Source of the DNA: Rhynchopus euleeides
Taxonomy: Eukaryota > Euglenozoa > Diplonemea > Diplonemida > Diplonemidae
Direction of reading: 5' to 3'
Assembly: GCA_963210315.1 (NCBI GenBank)
Contig: OY723245.1
Span: 943,910-1,007,909 of the forward strand
Length of the DNA: 64,000 nucleotides
Position 1 is the stretch's first letter. Every line of letters begins with the position of its first letter. Position numbers and translations under genes: made by a program. Under the pieces are notes generated by a model that was given only the letters and a program-made list of their open reading frames with translations, had not been told where the DNA came from and ran no database searches. Of this stretch, positions 39,260 through 50,688 are shown piece by piece.

Positions 39260-42200
39260 CTACCTAACACTGTGCCTCGGCGCCACAGTTTTGTGAGCCC
39301 CAGCCCCGGGCCTCACCCCACCTGCAGGGCGGTCACCCCTTGGCATCGGGGGGCCTTTGGAGCTTGCCTTCGGCGACGGCTGCCCGAGCGACGGCCGCCT
39401 CCCCCCAGGCGCGACAGTCCCCTTCATGGCCGACATCAGCACGTCTTGCACCACCTCCTGGCTCGGCGAAGACGGGCGCTGCGGCGGGGGCCCCTTTGCG
39501 GCACCCTTCCCGGAGGGGAGCGGGGGTGCAGCCCCGCCACCTCTGCCGCCGCCACGCCCCGCGCCTGCCGGGGTGGGGAGCGTCTTCGTCGGGGGGGATG
39601 TCACCGGCCTCTGCGGCACACCCTTCGCCGACGACACCAAAGGCTTTCCGGGAGCCGCGGGGCGCGAGGGTGGCGTGGCGCTGGGCACAGCAGCAGGGCT
39701 GCCCCGCCCTGCCGAGGGGGGCGGCGGAGGGGCCCCCTTCGACGACCCCGCCGCCGCCGCCAGCGCCTTCGGCAGCGGCGACCCACCTGGCGTCGGCGTC
39801 CCTCCCCGCGAGGGTGGCGTCCCCTTCGCCGACGACGCCGATGCCGGAGGGTGCGAAGCGAACGGCGCAAACGATACACCACCACCACCACCACCCGGCG
39901 TCGGCGTCGCTCCCCGCGAGGGGGGCGTGCCGCCCCCAGCTGCACCACCGCCCCGGCCAGAGGGTGTGGGGACACCCTTAGTTGCGACACCCTTCGCTGA
40001 TGCCGGCGCAGCCTTGGAGGAGGAAGGGGGTGGTGGCTGCTGCTGCTGCTGCCGGCGCTGGCTGCGGGGTGACAGGGATGGCGGCACCCCGGTCGGGAGG
40101 GGAACGGATCGGGGGGACGGCGAGGGCTGCGCAACCCCAGCCGCGGCGGCGAGAAGCTGCGCGACGGTCCCACCGCCACGCCCCTTCGCAGACGCTGTGG
40201 GCGGCGGCGGAGCCGCCGCCCCGGGGGACGGCGACCCCCCTGCGGAACCCCGCGCAACCAGCGCCGCAGGCAGGCTGCTCCCACCCCTCCCTCCCCCACG
40301 GCGCGGCGTGCCGCCACCGCCCCCACGCGCCTCCGAGTCACCGTCAGCACTGGGGAGCCGCAGCGGGCTGGCCACCATACCCCCGCCAGCATCGCCCCTG
40401 CCGGGGGAGGACTCCCGCCCGGGGGAATCACCCCCACGCGCCGCAGCGCCCGCCGCCGCCACCCCCGGCTTCTGCTCCGCCACAGGAGAGGGCCTCGGCA
40501 GCGGGCTCCCGCGCCCCCCCCCACCACGCCCTCCGGGCGTGGTGGCCGCGGCAGCGCCGGGCACACCCCCCTCGCTGCCCCCTTCGCTGCCAGCAGGGGA
40601 TGGGCTCCGCGACATGCTGAGCCCGCCACCCCGCCCCCTCCCCACCCCGCCACCCGCTGCCGGGGGCGCCACCCCCAGGGGTGCGGAGGACGGCGAAGCC
40701 GGGGGACGCCCCTTGGGCCCTGCCGGGCCCCGCTGGGGGTGAGGCAGCCCTGCCGGCGCCCCACCCCCACCCCCACGCTTCACGGCCTGCTTGAGAATAT
40801 CCGCCGCAGCACCCGCATGGGACCCAGAGGGTGATGGAGACGGAGACTGCCTCCCATGAGCACCACCATGCCCTGGAGGGGGCATCGGAAGTGGCTGGGG
40901 ATACTGCTGCCCTCCTCCTCCCTGTCGCCTCTGGCTAGCCAGAGGGGAGGAGGTGGTCTTGCCGCCGGCAGGCCGAGCGGGCGCTGCTTCGATGGGGAGG
41001 GAGAGAGGCGTGCCAGCCTCGGAGGTGTCGATGCCCACGCCTGCGGAGGAGGAGGAGGCAGGGAAAGAACCGGAGGAGGGGAGCGTGGACAGCTGCAGCG
41101 CGGAGTGCGCCTTGCTGAGGGGCTTTGCGTCGCTCGTCTCCTTCGCAGCTGTGGAGAAGTCGCGCGCCGCGGCCTCCTCCTCCGCAGCCTCGAGGCGGCG
41201 CTGCGCCTCCGCCTCCCGCCGCTCCGCCTCCTCCCTCTGCCGCCGCTCGTGCCCCGCCCGCTCCTCCTCCGCCCGCCTCCGCTGCTCCTCCTTCTGCCTA
41301 CGCGTCTCCCGCTCCGCCCGCTCCCTCTCCTTCTCCCTCTCCGCCTCGTCGAGGAAGGACCGCTTCATCTCCTCCAACGCCTCCTGCTGCTCCCGCTTCT
41401 CCTCCTCCCACCGCTCCCGGCGCAGCCGCCCCGCCTCCGCCTCCCCCTCCTCCTCCTGCAGCCGGCGGCGGCGCCGCTCCTCCTCCGCACGGCGGTCCTC
41501 CTCCTCACGCTCCGCCCTGCGCAGCTCCGCATCCTCCGCGCGGCGTTCCTCCTCCTCCTGCATCCTGCGGCGCCGCTCCTCCGCAGCGCGGCGCTCCTCC
41601 TCCACCTCCAGCCGAGCCAGGCGGAGGCGTTCTGCCTCCTCCCGTTTGTCCTCCTCTGCCTGGCGTGCGGCTTCCTCGCGCCGTTGGAGATCCTCCTCAC
41701 GCCTCTTCACCCGATCCTGCTCCAGCTCACGCTTGAGGCGGTGCACCTCCGTGTCGGTTGAGTCGTCCACCTGAGGGAAGAGGCTGATGGGGTTCTCATT
41801 CTGATCCCCCTCATGCCAGATGCTGTGCTGCCCAGTCGGTGTCGGCTGCACCACAGGGGTGGCTGGCTTGGAGGAGGAGGCCTGGGCCTGGGGCTGCCCT
41901 CGACCCGACAAAGGCATTAAGGTCGGCTGGTGCCGGTGGTCCCGCTGCGCGCTGTTGGAGCGGTTGGAGTTGGAGGGGTGCGCCAGGGCCATCCAGGCGG
42001 ATTCGATGTCCGTCTCCTCGTGGCGCGGAGGGGGGAGCGGGCTGACGGCGCTGGAGCTGAGGATGTGGCTGATGCTGTCGGCATCCTGCTCCCGCGGGGG
42101 CGACACGGAGGGCGACGAGCTGTCGACGTGCAGCAGGAGGTGCGCCGCAGAGGTGGATACGGTGGAGTGGTCCGCCTCGGAAACCCCCACCCTCCGCAGC

Positions 42201-44053
42201 ATCACAGGAGGTGCTGAGAACGACGTCTGCTGTTCGGACCCCCGGCTCTGGATCCGCTTCTGTGCCGCTGCGCGGCGGGCAGCATCGAGGCGTGCCGTCG
42301 GAGGTGTTGTTGGAGGGACCGGGGGTGGGTCGACCGCAGGGGAGGACGCGAGGGTCTTGTCAGGGCTCGGGATGTGCCTCGCAGGCGACGTGCTGACGCA
42401 CCGCGCAATGTCGTACTGCGAGTGGGGGCGGAGGGGCGGGCTTGACGTCAGCGTCACATTCACCTCCTTCGCATCCCGGGCAGCCGGAGGGGCGCGCACG
42501 CGCCTCGCGACCCTTGCCTCGCGGGTGACGTAGGCGCTCACCACCTGGCTGGGGCGCACCACCGGGGCGGTATCAAAGTCGGTGGAATCCGATCCGTTGC
42601 CCCCGCCACCCCCCTGCGGCTCGCCCAGCGTGTGGGCCCTGCCGGGGTGCCGGGATGCGGAGGGGACGCGCCTCTTCGGCTTCTCCCGCTTCCCGCTGCG
42701 CGCGGGGGTGGCACCCGGCTGCTTGGGTTTCTGCTTCTGCTTCGCCTGCTGCAGATCTGCCGCTGGTGTCACCTTCTTCCGCTCGGAGCTGGCGGTGCGC
42801 AGCTGCCACCCGCGCCCTGAAGAGGTGTCTGCTGAGGGTGTGCGGGCCACGGTGTTGCTTCTGCCGCCCTGCGCCTGCAGGGCGAGCAGCTGCTGGCGTG
42901 TCTCGGCGAGGGTCTGGCGGAGGCTCTCTGTCTCGGAGAGAGCGGCACGGCGTGCCTCCTGCAGGTCGCCCGTCAGCTTGTGGCAGCTCCCCTCGAGTGA
43001 CGTGTTGACCTGCTGGACTGATTCCAGGTCGCGGCGGAGCGATTCTACTGCAGAGGACTCCTGAACTTGGGTTACAGCGCGCATTGCGGCAAGCTCTTTG
43101 CGGAGCTCGTCAGTCAGGAGCTTCTGGCGGTGTTCCCCTGCAAGCAGCTTGTCGACGAGCTCGCTCTTCTGCTGATCGCTCTCAGCGATGGCGCGCTGGT
43201 TGGCCTTCACCACCTCCTGCAGGCGCTCCTCGCTGAGGCGCTGCGCCTTCTCGCTGGCGCGCACCACCTCCTGCAGCCTCCGGTCGCCCTGCTCCTGCGC
43301 CTCGTCGCTCGCACGCAGCGCCTCCTCCAGCTTCCGCTCGCTGCGCCCCCTCGCCTCCTCCCCCAGCCTGCCGGCCTCTGCCACCTCGTCGAGCTTGCGG
43401 CGCAGCTCCTGCAGCTCCTGATCCTTTGTGTCCAGGGACTCTTGGTACGCCTCACGCATGTCGCGCATCTGCTGCTGCAGCTGCACCTCCGTGTCCTGCA
43501 TGTGTGGCGAGGGTGGGGTGAATGGGATAGGTGAAGTTGTGGAGTCGACGCTGCGCTGCATCGTCTCCGGCGTCACAGGCGGCTGTGGCGAGCTCCGTGG
43601 GCGGAGCACAGGCGAGCGGGGCGGTGCGATGGGCAGCGGGATGGAGGACGCGGTGGTGGTGACGCTGGTAGTCGACAGCTTGGCGTGGTGGCTCAGCGTC
43701 TGGTCTACATGCGATGTGAGGCGAGCCAAACGGTGCTGCAGGCTAGCCAGCTGGGCGTGCGCATCCTCCTGCGGCGAGGGGCAGCGCTGCTCCAGGAAGG
43801 CGTGAGAGACGGAGGTGCGTGGCGGCGTTGCCAGAGTCTTGGGTGGCAGGCCGGTGTAGCTCCCCTGCGACACAGGGCTGACCCATCCCTGCCGCGCCGC
43901 CCGCAGCACAGCGCTGAACTGCTGCCCGACCTCACTCCGCTGCTCCAGCTGCGCCCCGTACTGCTGGTACTGCAGCGCCTTCGTCATCGAGTCGCCAGAG
44001 TCATTCATATGTGGTGTGCCCTCAACACATCGTGGCGACCCAGGGCACGGCAA
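39260..44053 (-). CDS. Very long coiled-coil protein with Gly/Pro/Ala-rich C-terminal third
   Basis: A single frame of 1,597 codons with no intron. Two starts are plausible: ATG 44053 (MPCPGSPRCVEG) or ATG 44008 (MNDSGDSMTKALQYQQYGAQ), the latter reading more like a protein start. Residues about 185 to 395 are a first coiled coil (QQQMRDMREAYQESLDTKDQ onward, with repeats of RLQEVV and RKLEEAL). Residues about 400 to 760 are polar and disordered. Residues about 765 to 965 are a very charged Glu/Arg/Ala coiled coil with RRAEEERRRR-type repeats, as in trichohyalin-like or cytoskeletal linker proteins. The last 550 residues are Gly, Pro, Ala, Ser and Lys low complexity with recurring GTPPSRGGTPTPGG-like units. 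No catalytic or known domain seen. Probably a structural or cytoskeletal scaffold; function unknown. Confidence 0.85.
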   Translation of the reverse strand: MPCPGSPRCVEGTPHMNDSGDSMTKALQYQQYGAQLEQRSEVGQQFSAVLRAARQGWVSPVSQGSYTGLPPKTLATPPRTSVSHAFLEQRCPSPQEDAHAQLASLQHRLARLTSHVDQTLSHHAKLSTTSVTTTASSIPLPIAPPRSPVLRPRSSPQPPVTPETMQRSVDSTTSPIPFTPPSPHMQDTEVQLQQQMRDMREAYQESLDTKDQELQELRRKLDEVAEAGRLGEEARGRSERKLEEALRASDEAQEQGDRRLQEVVRASEKAQRLSEERLQEVVKANQRAIAESDQQKSELVDKLLAGEHRQKLLTDELRKELAAMRAVTQVQESSAVESLRRDLESVQQVNTSLEGSCHKLTGDLQEARRAALSETESLRQTLAETRQQLLALQAQGGRSNTVARTPSADTSSGRGWQLRTASSERKKVTPAADLQQAKQKQKPKQPGATPARSGKREKPKRRVPSASRHPGRAHTLGEPQGGGGGNGSDSTDFDTAPVVRPSQVVSAYVTREARVARRVRAPPAARDAKEVNVTLTSSPPLRPHSQYDIARCVSTSPARHIPSPDKTLASSPAVDPPPVPPTTPPTARLDAARRAAAQKRIQSRGSEQQTSFSAPPVMLRRVGVSEADHSTVSTSAAHLLLHVDSSSPSVSPPREQDADSISHILSSSAVSPLPPPRHEETDIESAWMALAHPSNSNRSNSAQRDHRHQPTLMPLSGRGQPQAQASSSKPATPVVQPTPTGQHSIWHEGDQNENPISLFPQVDDSTDTEVHRLKRELEQDRVKRREEDLQRREEAARQAEEDKREEAERLRLARLEVEEERRAAEERRRRMQEEEERRAEDAELRRAEREEEDRRAEEERRRRRLQEEEGEAEAGRLRRERWEEEKREQQEALEEMKRSFLDEAEREKERERAERETRRQKEEQRRRAEEERAGHERRQREEAERREAEAQRRLEAAEEEAAARDFSTAAKETSDAKPLSKAHSALQLSTLPSSGSFPASSSSAGVGIDTSEAGTPLSLPIEAAPARPAGGKTTSSPLASQRRQGGGGQQYPQPLPMPPPGHGGAHGRQSPSPSPSGSHAGAAADILKQAVKRGGGGGAPAGLPHPQRGPAGPKGRPPASPSSAPLGVAPPAAGGGVGRGRGGGLSMSRSPSPAGSEGGSEGGVPGAAAATTPGGRGGGGRGSPLPRPSPVAEQKPGVAAAGAAARGGDSPGRESSPGRGDAGGGMVASPLRLPSADGDSEARGGGGGTPRRGGGRGGSSLPAALVARGSAGGSPSPGAAAPPPPTASAKGRGGGTVAQLLAAAAGVAQPSPSPRSVPLPTGVPPSLSPRSQRRQQQQQPPPPSSSKAAPASAKGVATKGVPTPSGRGGGAAGGGTPPSRGATPTPGGGGGGVSFAPFASHPPASASSAKGTPPSRGGTPTPGGSPLPKALAAAAGSSKGAPPPPPSAGRGSPAAVPSATPPSRPAAPGKPLVSSAKGVPQRPVTSPPTKTLPTPAGAGRGGGRGGGAAPPLPSGKGAAKGPPPQRPSSPSQEVVQDVLMSAMKGTVAPGGRRPSLGQPSPKASSKGPPMPRGDRPAGGVRPGAGAHKTVAPRHSVR

Positions 44054-47000
44054 TGGCTATGCACAAAGCACAGCTGCCACTCTGCCCTGCAGGATAATGT
44101 CGTGGTGGTGGCGCATGATGTGGAAGTGAATTGCATGTCAGAGAAAACGGGCAGGGTGGGGTCTGGGGTGGGGGGAGGGGTGTGGGGGGGCTCCCGGGTT
44201 TACTGTTGTATCGCCATTTAAGGCGCAGCTGCGTGGCGCATGTGGCCCCACCCCACCCCACCGGCAGCACAGCCCAGCGGTGGTGCTTTGGCGAGCCCTG
44301 TGTAAGGACCATCCTGGACAGAGCTCACCCAAAGCACCGTTGCCGTCATAGCAAGCTGGGTTTGTGAGACCCACAAAATACAAAACTCACCCACGCAATG
44401 GGGTACTGCACGCAAGGGGCACCACCTGGGGATCCTGAGGGTGGCCAGCAGTGTGGTGTCACTGCATCGCCGACTTGGACACAGACACCTCATTCGATGC
44501 AGTAAACATGATTCCCTCGCCAAGGCAGCTCTAGCGGAGAAGGCTGGCGCGGGGGGGGGGGGGGGGGGGAAACGTGACCTATCCCCCCGCACCCGCCTTC
44601 TTCCTACTGCATCCTACTGTTGACATCCTACTTTACACGCATTTGGCGTGTGTGTTTCACCACAGCAAGCTCCAGGACTTGGAGTTGTTCTTCGTGGACA
44701 ATTTTGAACAAATTTTTGGCTGTGGGCTCAGCGGCCCCTCCCTCTGAGGAGGGGGGCCGCCTTTCCGGGATACCGCGGCCACACCGTGGTGTTGCCTAAT
44801 GCCGTGGCGCCGCCTCTTCTCGCGTTCCCTATATTTGCCTCGTCAGTCTGCCCGAGAAGGCGGAGACCGTGCCAGAGGTCTTCTTAGTTCGGCAATCTAA
44901 CTGCCCTGCCAAGAAGACTGTCCAGAAAGGCGCATATGATTTGCCCCCACCCCCCCCCCTCACCCACCCCACCCCACCATCACGTTGCTTTCTTGAACCA
45001 CTGTATCCCCCACCCACCCTTCTCCTCCCCCACCCGCTGCTCTCTTCCTTTTTTTTGGTCTCGATCGCCACATGCAGGGCAGGCAGTGGCGTGCACGGGA
45101 CCGCCAGAAGGCGCTTGCTCAGAAGATGGGCCTTCGCTCAGAAGTGGTAGACTGGTATAGACTGAGATCGTGCCTCCTAGAACCCATAGAAGTAGCTTTT
45201 AGGAGCGGATCGCCCTGCCCATTCTCTCTTTTTTTTTTGCTTCTTTTAATTGCCATCTGAAGCCAGAACATATGAAGATGTGTCAGAACATAGAACAAAA
45301 AGAATGTATTTTTTTTGTCTGACGACCGAGCGGCCGACCACACAGGCAAACCGACATCCGCCAGAGGCAGCAGCCAGCTGGCAGGGGCTGCCCTTTGCAA
45401 CCCGTCGCAGAGAACAGCCTGCGCAGATCGTTCTGCCCTCAAGGAGACCAGACAAAGCAATGCCGTCTGATCATTGAGAACAGCCGTGCTGACCCCTCCC
45501 CCCCCTTGCTGGGCATCGACCTCTTCAGGTGTGGACAGGGGATTTCTTTTCGCGGAAGATTGATCGAACCCAGACTGTCGCCAGACAAACTGGGCGCGGG
45601 CACCCCCTCTCCCCCCCCCCCCCCCGAGAGGGAGAGCGCGTGAGAGAAGGGGAAAAATGGGGATGAGGTGGTGGGTGGGTGGGGGGAAATACACCTAACC
45701 TCCTCACCTTATTGCACATCACACACGGGCTGCCTTTGTTGCACCTCCCATGCCCCCACCCGACCATCTCCCCCCCCCCTCTCTCTCTCTCCCTTCTCAG
45801 CCAACCCCTTTTCCTCGGGGCGGCGAGGGGATCAAATGGACCAGCTGTGTAAAGGCAGCAAAATAAACCAACCCATCTCCTCCTCCCCACAACGCACACA
45901 CAGATTGACAGTTGCGTGGAGTGGCGGGCTGCATTGCTTGGCCAAAAAAAAGAAGAAACGATCAGAAGGTGAGATGGGTATCAGAGGGGTTGGCATAGGG
46001 GACAGATGGAACAGATGAGAGAGTGTGTCACAAATAGGGTTTTTCGCATCGAATTGCAGGTGTGGTGACAGTGGGAGGAGGCAGGAGAACCAAGATGGGG
46101 TGGGGGTGGGGGGCGTACCTTTAGTTGTTTTTTTGCTGTGGGCCATGTTGGAACTGTTTTCTGCGCAATATCAAAAAAAAACTCGATCTATCCGCTGCCC
46201 TGCTTCAGCAACAGCAACGGCGCATATTTTTTTTTCAGCGCTTCTTCTCTTCAGGGAGGAATCACGTTTATCCCTCTGTTGGTCTGGCCGAGGTTTTACG
46301 GGGGGGGCCCCAATCGAACTACACACACGCCAGCCCCTTCCGTCACAGCAGCATTGATTTCTTCTCTGTTTTGTATCGACAATCACAAGCTAAACCTGCC
46401 ATTGATCTGCCCCACTTGACGCCCCCCACCTCCTGCCTGAGTTTATTTTTCTACGATATACTTAGAGAGTGGGGGGAGGAATCTTTGGTGGACCCACAGA
46501 CACAGGCACATCGCACTGCGCAGGGTCCTTGAATCAAAGGAAAGATGGGTGCTGCCTTGCTTCCCAGGCGTGCGGGGAATGACAGTGATAATCGGGAGTT
46601 TTTTTGACGTGCGCTTCCTGAGAAGACATACAAGAGGTAGGACGGCGGGGGGTGGGGGTGGGGGGGTGGGAGAGGATGAGACGGGGACAAGGGGGCGGCG
46701 TCGATTGCAGGCGTCAGGCTTGAAATGACCCGCCTCCCCACACAGCCCTCGCTTCCCATGCACTCACCTGGAGGGGGGAGGGGGGGGGGGAAGAGGGGAA
46801 GGGGGCTCGTCTGTTTGTCTGGCACAATTCGTTCGGTGCCCTTCCTTCTTCTTCTACCGATGCCGAATTGTTCGTTCGCATCGCCACAACAAGGTGGCCT
46901 TCCGTTGATATGGGGAAATACGACATCACCCAAGTGGAAAATAAGAGAAAAGAAAAAAATGCCGGGGGGGATTTTTCTTGCATCTGGCCCTGTCTGCATT

Positions 47001-49035
47001 CGCAATCGCCTGCTCGAAAAAAAACTCCCCTCCCCAATAATTCGAACACCACATGGCGGCTGACACGTTGGGGGGGGGGGGGGGGGGGCAAGTTTCGGCA
47101 ACAGATCCAGCAGTGTATCCCCACGCGCAGTGCAGCACCGCCATGCCGAACCGACTGCAACCGGAAGCACTGATGACCGAACGCCTCTCCCGAATCACAA
47201 CACCTCTCCCGGTGGCGGAGAGGGACCGACCATACCAGAGGGGCTGGGGTGGGGAGGAGGGACACCCACACACGCAAGAAGGTAGCACTGCAACTGAGAT
47301 CATAAACTGGACGCCACGGGCAGGGTGCAGTGTGTGTGTGTCCCTTGCGGCGGTGGGGGGGCGGTGGTGCTCTAGGGAGTGTCCGAGAAGGCAGGATGCC
47401 CAGGCGCCGGGAACGTGGGGCACTTCCAAATGATGAGGAGGCATCTGTGCTGCGACAGGGCAAACGCAGATGCAGCCGTACTTTGTTCTGTTTTGGTGAA
47501 TCCAAGCAGAGACACTATCGATCACCCACCGTATCTAGTTTCGTCGTAGCACTGCCACTGCCGACACAGACCAGGCCTGCTAACGGCATGCTGCTTGAGA
47601 GATGGAGAAGAGACACCAAACCACGAGAGAAGAGGGGCGCATCGTCTGGTGTCACTGCATATATGCGCAGCCACAAAACTATGTCACTCAAGACGGGCAA
47701 ACAAAAACCTGGTCGACCTGCGGGGCACTCTAAACCCGAGTGGGGTGGTGCAACAAGGCGAAATCACGTGCCTCGCCCCCCCTTGCGACCTGCGAGAGGC
47801 CGTGGTGCGGGCGAGTCACGTGGTGGCCTGCAGAGATTAACCATCACTGGCGTCCTGGGCGGGGGCGGGGGGATCGGAATATACAACAAGCATCACCAAA
47901 AGCCTTGTGGCCCAGAACGGAGGGGGGGGGGGGGGGGGGACTCCCCGGGGGGGGAGGAGGAGGGTAACCGATAGCGGCGACCTGCCCTCACAACACTGGT
48001 CACTCGGGGATATGTCACACAGGACTTTGGGCACTCGCTGAAGGTCTGACACCTCATGCAGTTAGGTGCCAAGTCGCCCGGACACAGTTGTGGTCTCAAG
48101 CAAGGCGGTGATGATGATGTCAACCGACTTGCAACAATATATTGAGCGGGGCCACCGCTGCGCGGGGGTGGGCAGGAGTTGGGGGAACACAGGGAATGTG
48201 GAAGGTATTCAACGCAGATATAGGAACAGGCTGTGCGGAGAAAAAAAACACATGTGTGCCCCGCTGGATCGTGAAGTGGCGGCAAAACGACACAACAAAC
48301 CAAACAAATTGCTTTGTCGGAACGCACAGCACCACTCTTACTGGACATCACTCCCCAGCCTGATGTAGTGGTGTGAGTGGGGTCGCACAGACTTTTCCCC
48401 AGTTGGCTCCGCCGAACACCCAAAACAATGCATGTGTGTGGGAGGAGGAAGGGGGTTGGTGGAAAAATATGAAAATCATGTACAAACACAACAGAGGGGG
48501 TGGAATTGAATCAACAGGGATCTCGTTTTTGTCTGGCTCTTTGGTGCCAGACGACCAAGCGGTTCCGTACACACATGTCGCGAGAAGGTCGGCAGTAGCG
48601 GCACACACGAGGACAACTTTTTCCTGAGGCGACATGAGGGAGGGGTGGGTTGCAGGGAATGTGCAAGCGCCTCACCCCTGTTGAGGGTACACACTCTATA
48701 AATGGCGGCTGTTCCGTTCCTTTGAATTTTCTGCTAGAGCAGCGCAGCTCAGCCCGTGCGTGGGAAATAGACATTGCATGGTGCGGCACTGCGGGCCACG
48801 AAACCTGACCCACACCACCTGAGCTGGGCATTTTTCCAAGCCCACGCATCCAGCTGCTCCTGCTTCTCAAGCTGCAACAACCCACTCCCCGCCCCCACTT
48901 CACCGCCCCCCCACCCCCCCCGGCGAAACTTCTTTTCGCAGAAAAATGGAAAAATAACAACACGGTATGTGGATTTCGCCAAGATGCCGCATTATTGGTT
49001 TGGGAGGTGACATGGCCGCCCACCCAACACCATCA
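44054..49035. other. 5 kb gene-free spacer with G runs
   Basis: The longest interval without a convincing gene. It holds G runs at 44551-44569, 47070-47088 and 47932-47949 and a C run near 45612-45625. Many open frames of 60 to 260 codons exist but switch frames, overlap each other and look like translated simple sequence. The only structured signal I see is a possible Sm-type RNA at 44620 to 44765 (listed separately). Confidence 0.5.
44620..44765 (+). ncRNA. Possible Sm-class small nuclear RNA (candidate only)
   Basis: A hairpin ACACGC-atttg-GCGTGT (about 44634 to 44650) and a hairpin CTCCA-ggact-TGGAG (44670 to 44684) are followed by a single-stranded stretch, an Sm-like site AAATTTTTGG (44709 to 44718), and a strong GC-rich hairpin GCGGCCCC...GGGGCCGC (44731 to 44760). 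Hairpin, Sm site and terminal hairpin is the layout of the 3' part of spliceosomal U RNAs. I could not match the 5' functional sequences of U1, U2, U4 or U5, so the identity is open and this may be chance. It would be the only plus-strand gene in the window. Confidence 0.25.
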
Positions 49036-50355
49036 CTACTCCATCGGCGCACCCGGCTTTGGTGCCGGGACCTGTGAGGTTTGAGAACGCTGGGAATCGC
49101 CATGCGAATCCTGTCTGCGAACCGGGTGGAGATGCGCCTGCATCGCAGGGATGCTGTGGTGCGAGTGGTGCGAGTGCTGCCGCGACACGGCCCCTGCATG
49201 GTGGTAGTCAATCCCGGGGTGGTGGTCAGTCGAGTGGTACGCCGTGTGCAGGGCGGCGTGGAACTGCTGCTCCACCACCTCCATCTCGTGCTCGATGATC
49301 TCCTCTTCGAGGAACCCGTCGAAGACACCCATCGACGCCGTCACGATGTACACCACTCCCAACACGAACATCAGCCCTGAGATCACGAATGCCGCATCAA
49401 TCCCAATCTCACGCTGGATCGCCGTCCCGATGACACCGCCTGTGAAGAACGAGAGGTACTGGGGGATCAGCACCCGCAGCTTCCAGGTGTCCGGGGGGGT
49501 GTCCCCCGGCCCGAACAGCTTCCCGCGGATCCAGTGACCGAAGACGTTGCCGATGTCAGTTGCCATCCCGGTGACGTGGGTGGTGCGCACGACAGCCCCG
49601 CTGAAGGAGGTGCACATGGCGTTCTGCATCCCCGCCGCACCTGCCCAGAGGGCGATGCCGGCGTTATTCTTGTCCGTCTCACGGAGCACCAGCGTGCCTG
49701 CCAGCCACAGCGCCCCGACAATCAGCAGGAACACCCCGTAGCGGTGCCCCATCACGAACTTGTCGGACCCCACCCCAACCCCGGAGGCTGTCGCCCCTGC
49801 GAGGAAGGGCAGGATGACGAAGGCGTGGTTGCCCATGGCCTTCCACTCCCCGTTGACCAGGAGGGTGGCGAACTTTGTGGTGGTGCCTGAAACGTGCGTC
49901 GCGGTGGTGCCCGCCTCCAGCAGGGCAACCGCGTTGAGGTAGCCTGCCGCGAGGGTGAGGAGCGACCCGCCGATGATGAGGTACACGAAGTCCTCACGCT
50001 CGTGAACAGGGGGCATCTTGACAGGGCCCTTGGGGTCAAGCTCGATGTCAACACTCTTGGCATCATCGTCGTCGTCACCGCCCTCCTGGTTCCCCGAATT
50101 GCTGTCGACCTCGTCCAGCTCGATGTCGAAGTTGACTCGGGACAGCGACGCCATGCGGTGTTCTCCAATCGAGTGGAAGTGGTGCGGTACGTTGACGTGG
50201 TAGCTCTGCTTCCTGTGCCGCAGCACCTGGCTGGACGTCTGCGGATCCCCCGTGACCATCTTGCCGTACGGCGCGTTGCGGTCCTGCCCAATCGACACGT
50301 TGTGCGATCCCTCCATGGGGTCCTCTGCCTTCTTCATCTCTATCTCCTCACCCAT
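49036..50355 (-). CDS. YoaK/DUF1275-family membrane protein, paralog 1
   Basis: Multi-pass membrane protein of a family widespread in bacteria and some algae; its transport role is not established. ATG at 50355 gives 439 residues, intronless. The first 115 residues are polar with an acidic block (GGDDDDDAKSVDIELD). Hydrophobic segments follow from about 120 to 345: FVYLIIGGSLLTLAAGYLNA, AFVILPFLAGATASGVGVG, YGVFLLIVGALWLAGTLVL, GIALWAGAAGMQNAMCTSF, YLSFFTGGVIGTAI and FVISGLMFVLGVVYIV. The family signature AAGMQNAMCTSFSGAVVRTT plus HVTGMATDIGN is intact. The C-terminal 85 residues are rich in His (HSTDHHPGIDYHH, HSHHSHHS), suggesting a metal-binding cytosolic tail. A paralog lies upstream at 53255 to 54280. 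Confidence 0.9.
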   Translation of the reverse strand: MGEEIEMKKAEDPMEGSHNVSIGQDRNAPYGKMVTGDPQTSSQVLRHRKQSYHVNVPHHFHSIGEHRMASLSRVNFDIELDEVDSNSGNQEGGDDDDDAKSVDIELDPKGPVKMPPVHEREDFVYLIIGGSLLTLAAGYLNAVALLEAGTTATHVSGTTTKFATLLVNGEWKAMGNHAFVILPFLAGATASGVGVGSDKFVMGHRYGVFLLIVGALWLAGTLVLRETDKNNAGIALWAGAAGMQNAMCTSFSGAVVRTTHVTGMATDIGNVFGHWIRGKLFGPGDTPPDTWKLRVLIPQYLSFFTGGVIGTAIQREIGIDAAFVISGLMFVLGVVYIVTASMGVFDGFLEEEIIEHEMEVVEQQFHAALHTAYHSTDHHPGIDYHHAGAVSRQHSHHSHHSIPAMQAHLHPVRRQDSHGDSQRSQTSQVPAPKPGAPME

Positions 50356-50688
50356 GGTGCCTTGCGGTGGGCACGTGCCCTTGGTGGCCTGCAGGGGGGG
50401 AAGGTTTGGGTTGCTTCACACAAGTACCATACAAGCTCATATGCTGTGAGAAAGCGGGGAAGTGGATCCAACGGCGGGTGTGGGGATTTGGGGAAGGCTG
50501 GCAGCTCAGCTGCACCACAAACTCGGCGCGCCAATATCCCCTCTTCCGTGGCAAACGAAATGGCAAAACCACTGTGTAATGGCGACATGCGCGCCGATCT
50601 GACTGGCAAAAACCAACGGGGGGAAACAGACGGGGTGGCGTGACCCGGATGGGGAAACCGAAAGCAAAAAACCTGGGGGGGGGGGGGG
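50356..50688. other. Spacer upstream of DUF1275 paralog 1
   Basis: Promoter side of paralog 1. It ends in a run of 14 G (50675 to 50688) abutting element A2. No other feature seen. Confidence 0.5.

Noticed and set aside
46451-47525. Overlapping minus-strand frames of 200 to 260 codons in the gene desert
   Set aside because: Rich in Pro, Ser and His from translated simple sequence and G/C runs, in three competing frames; no domain.
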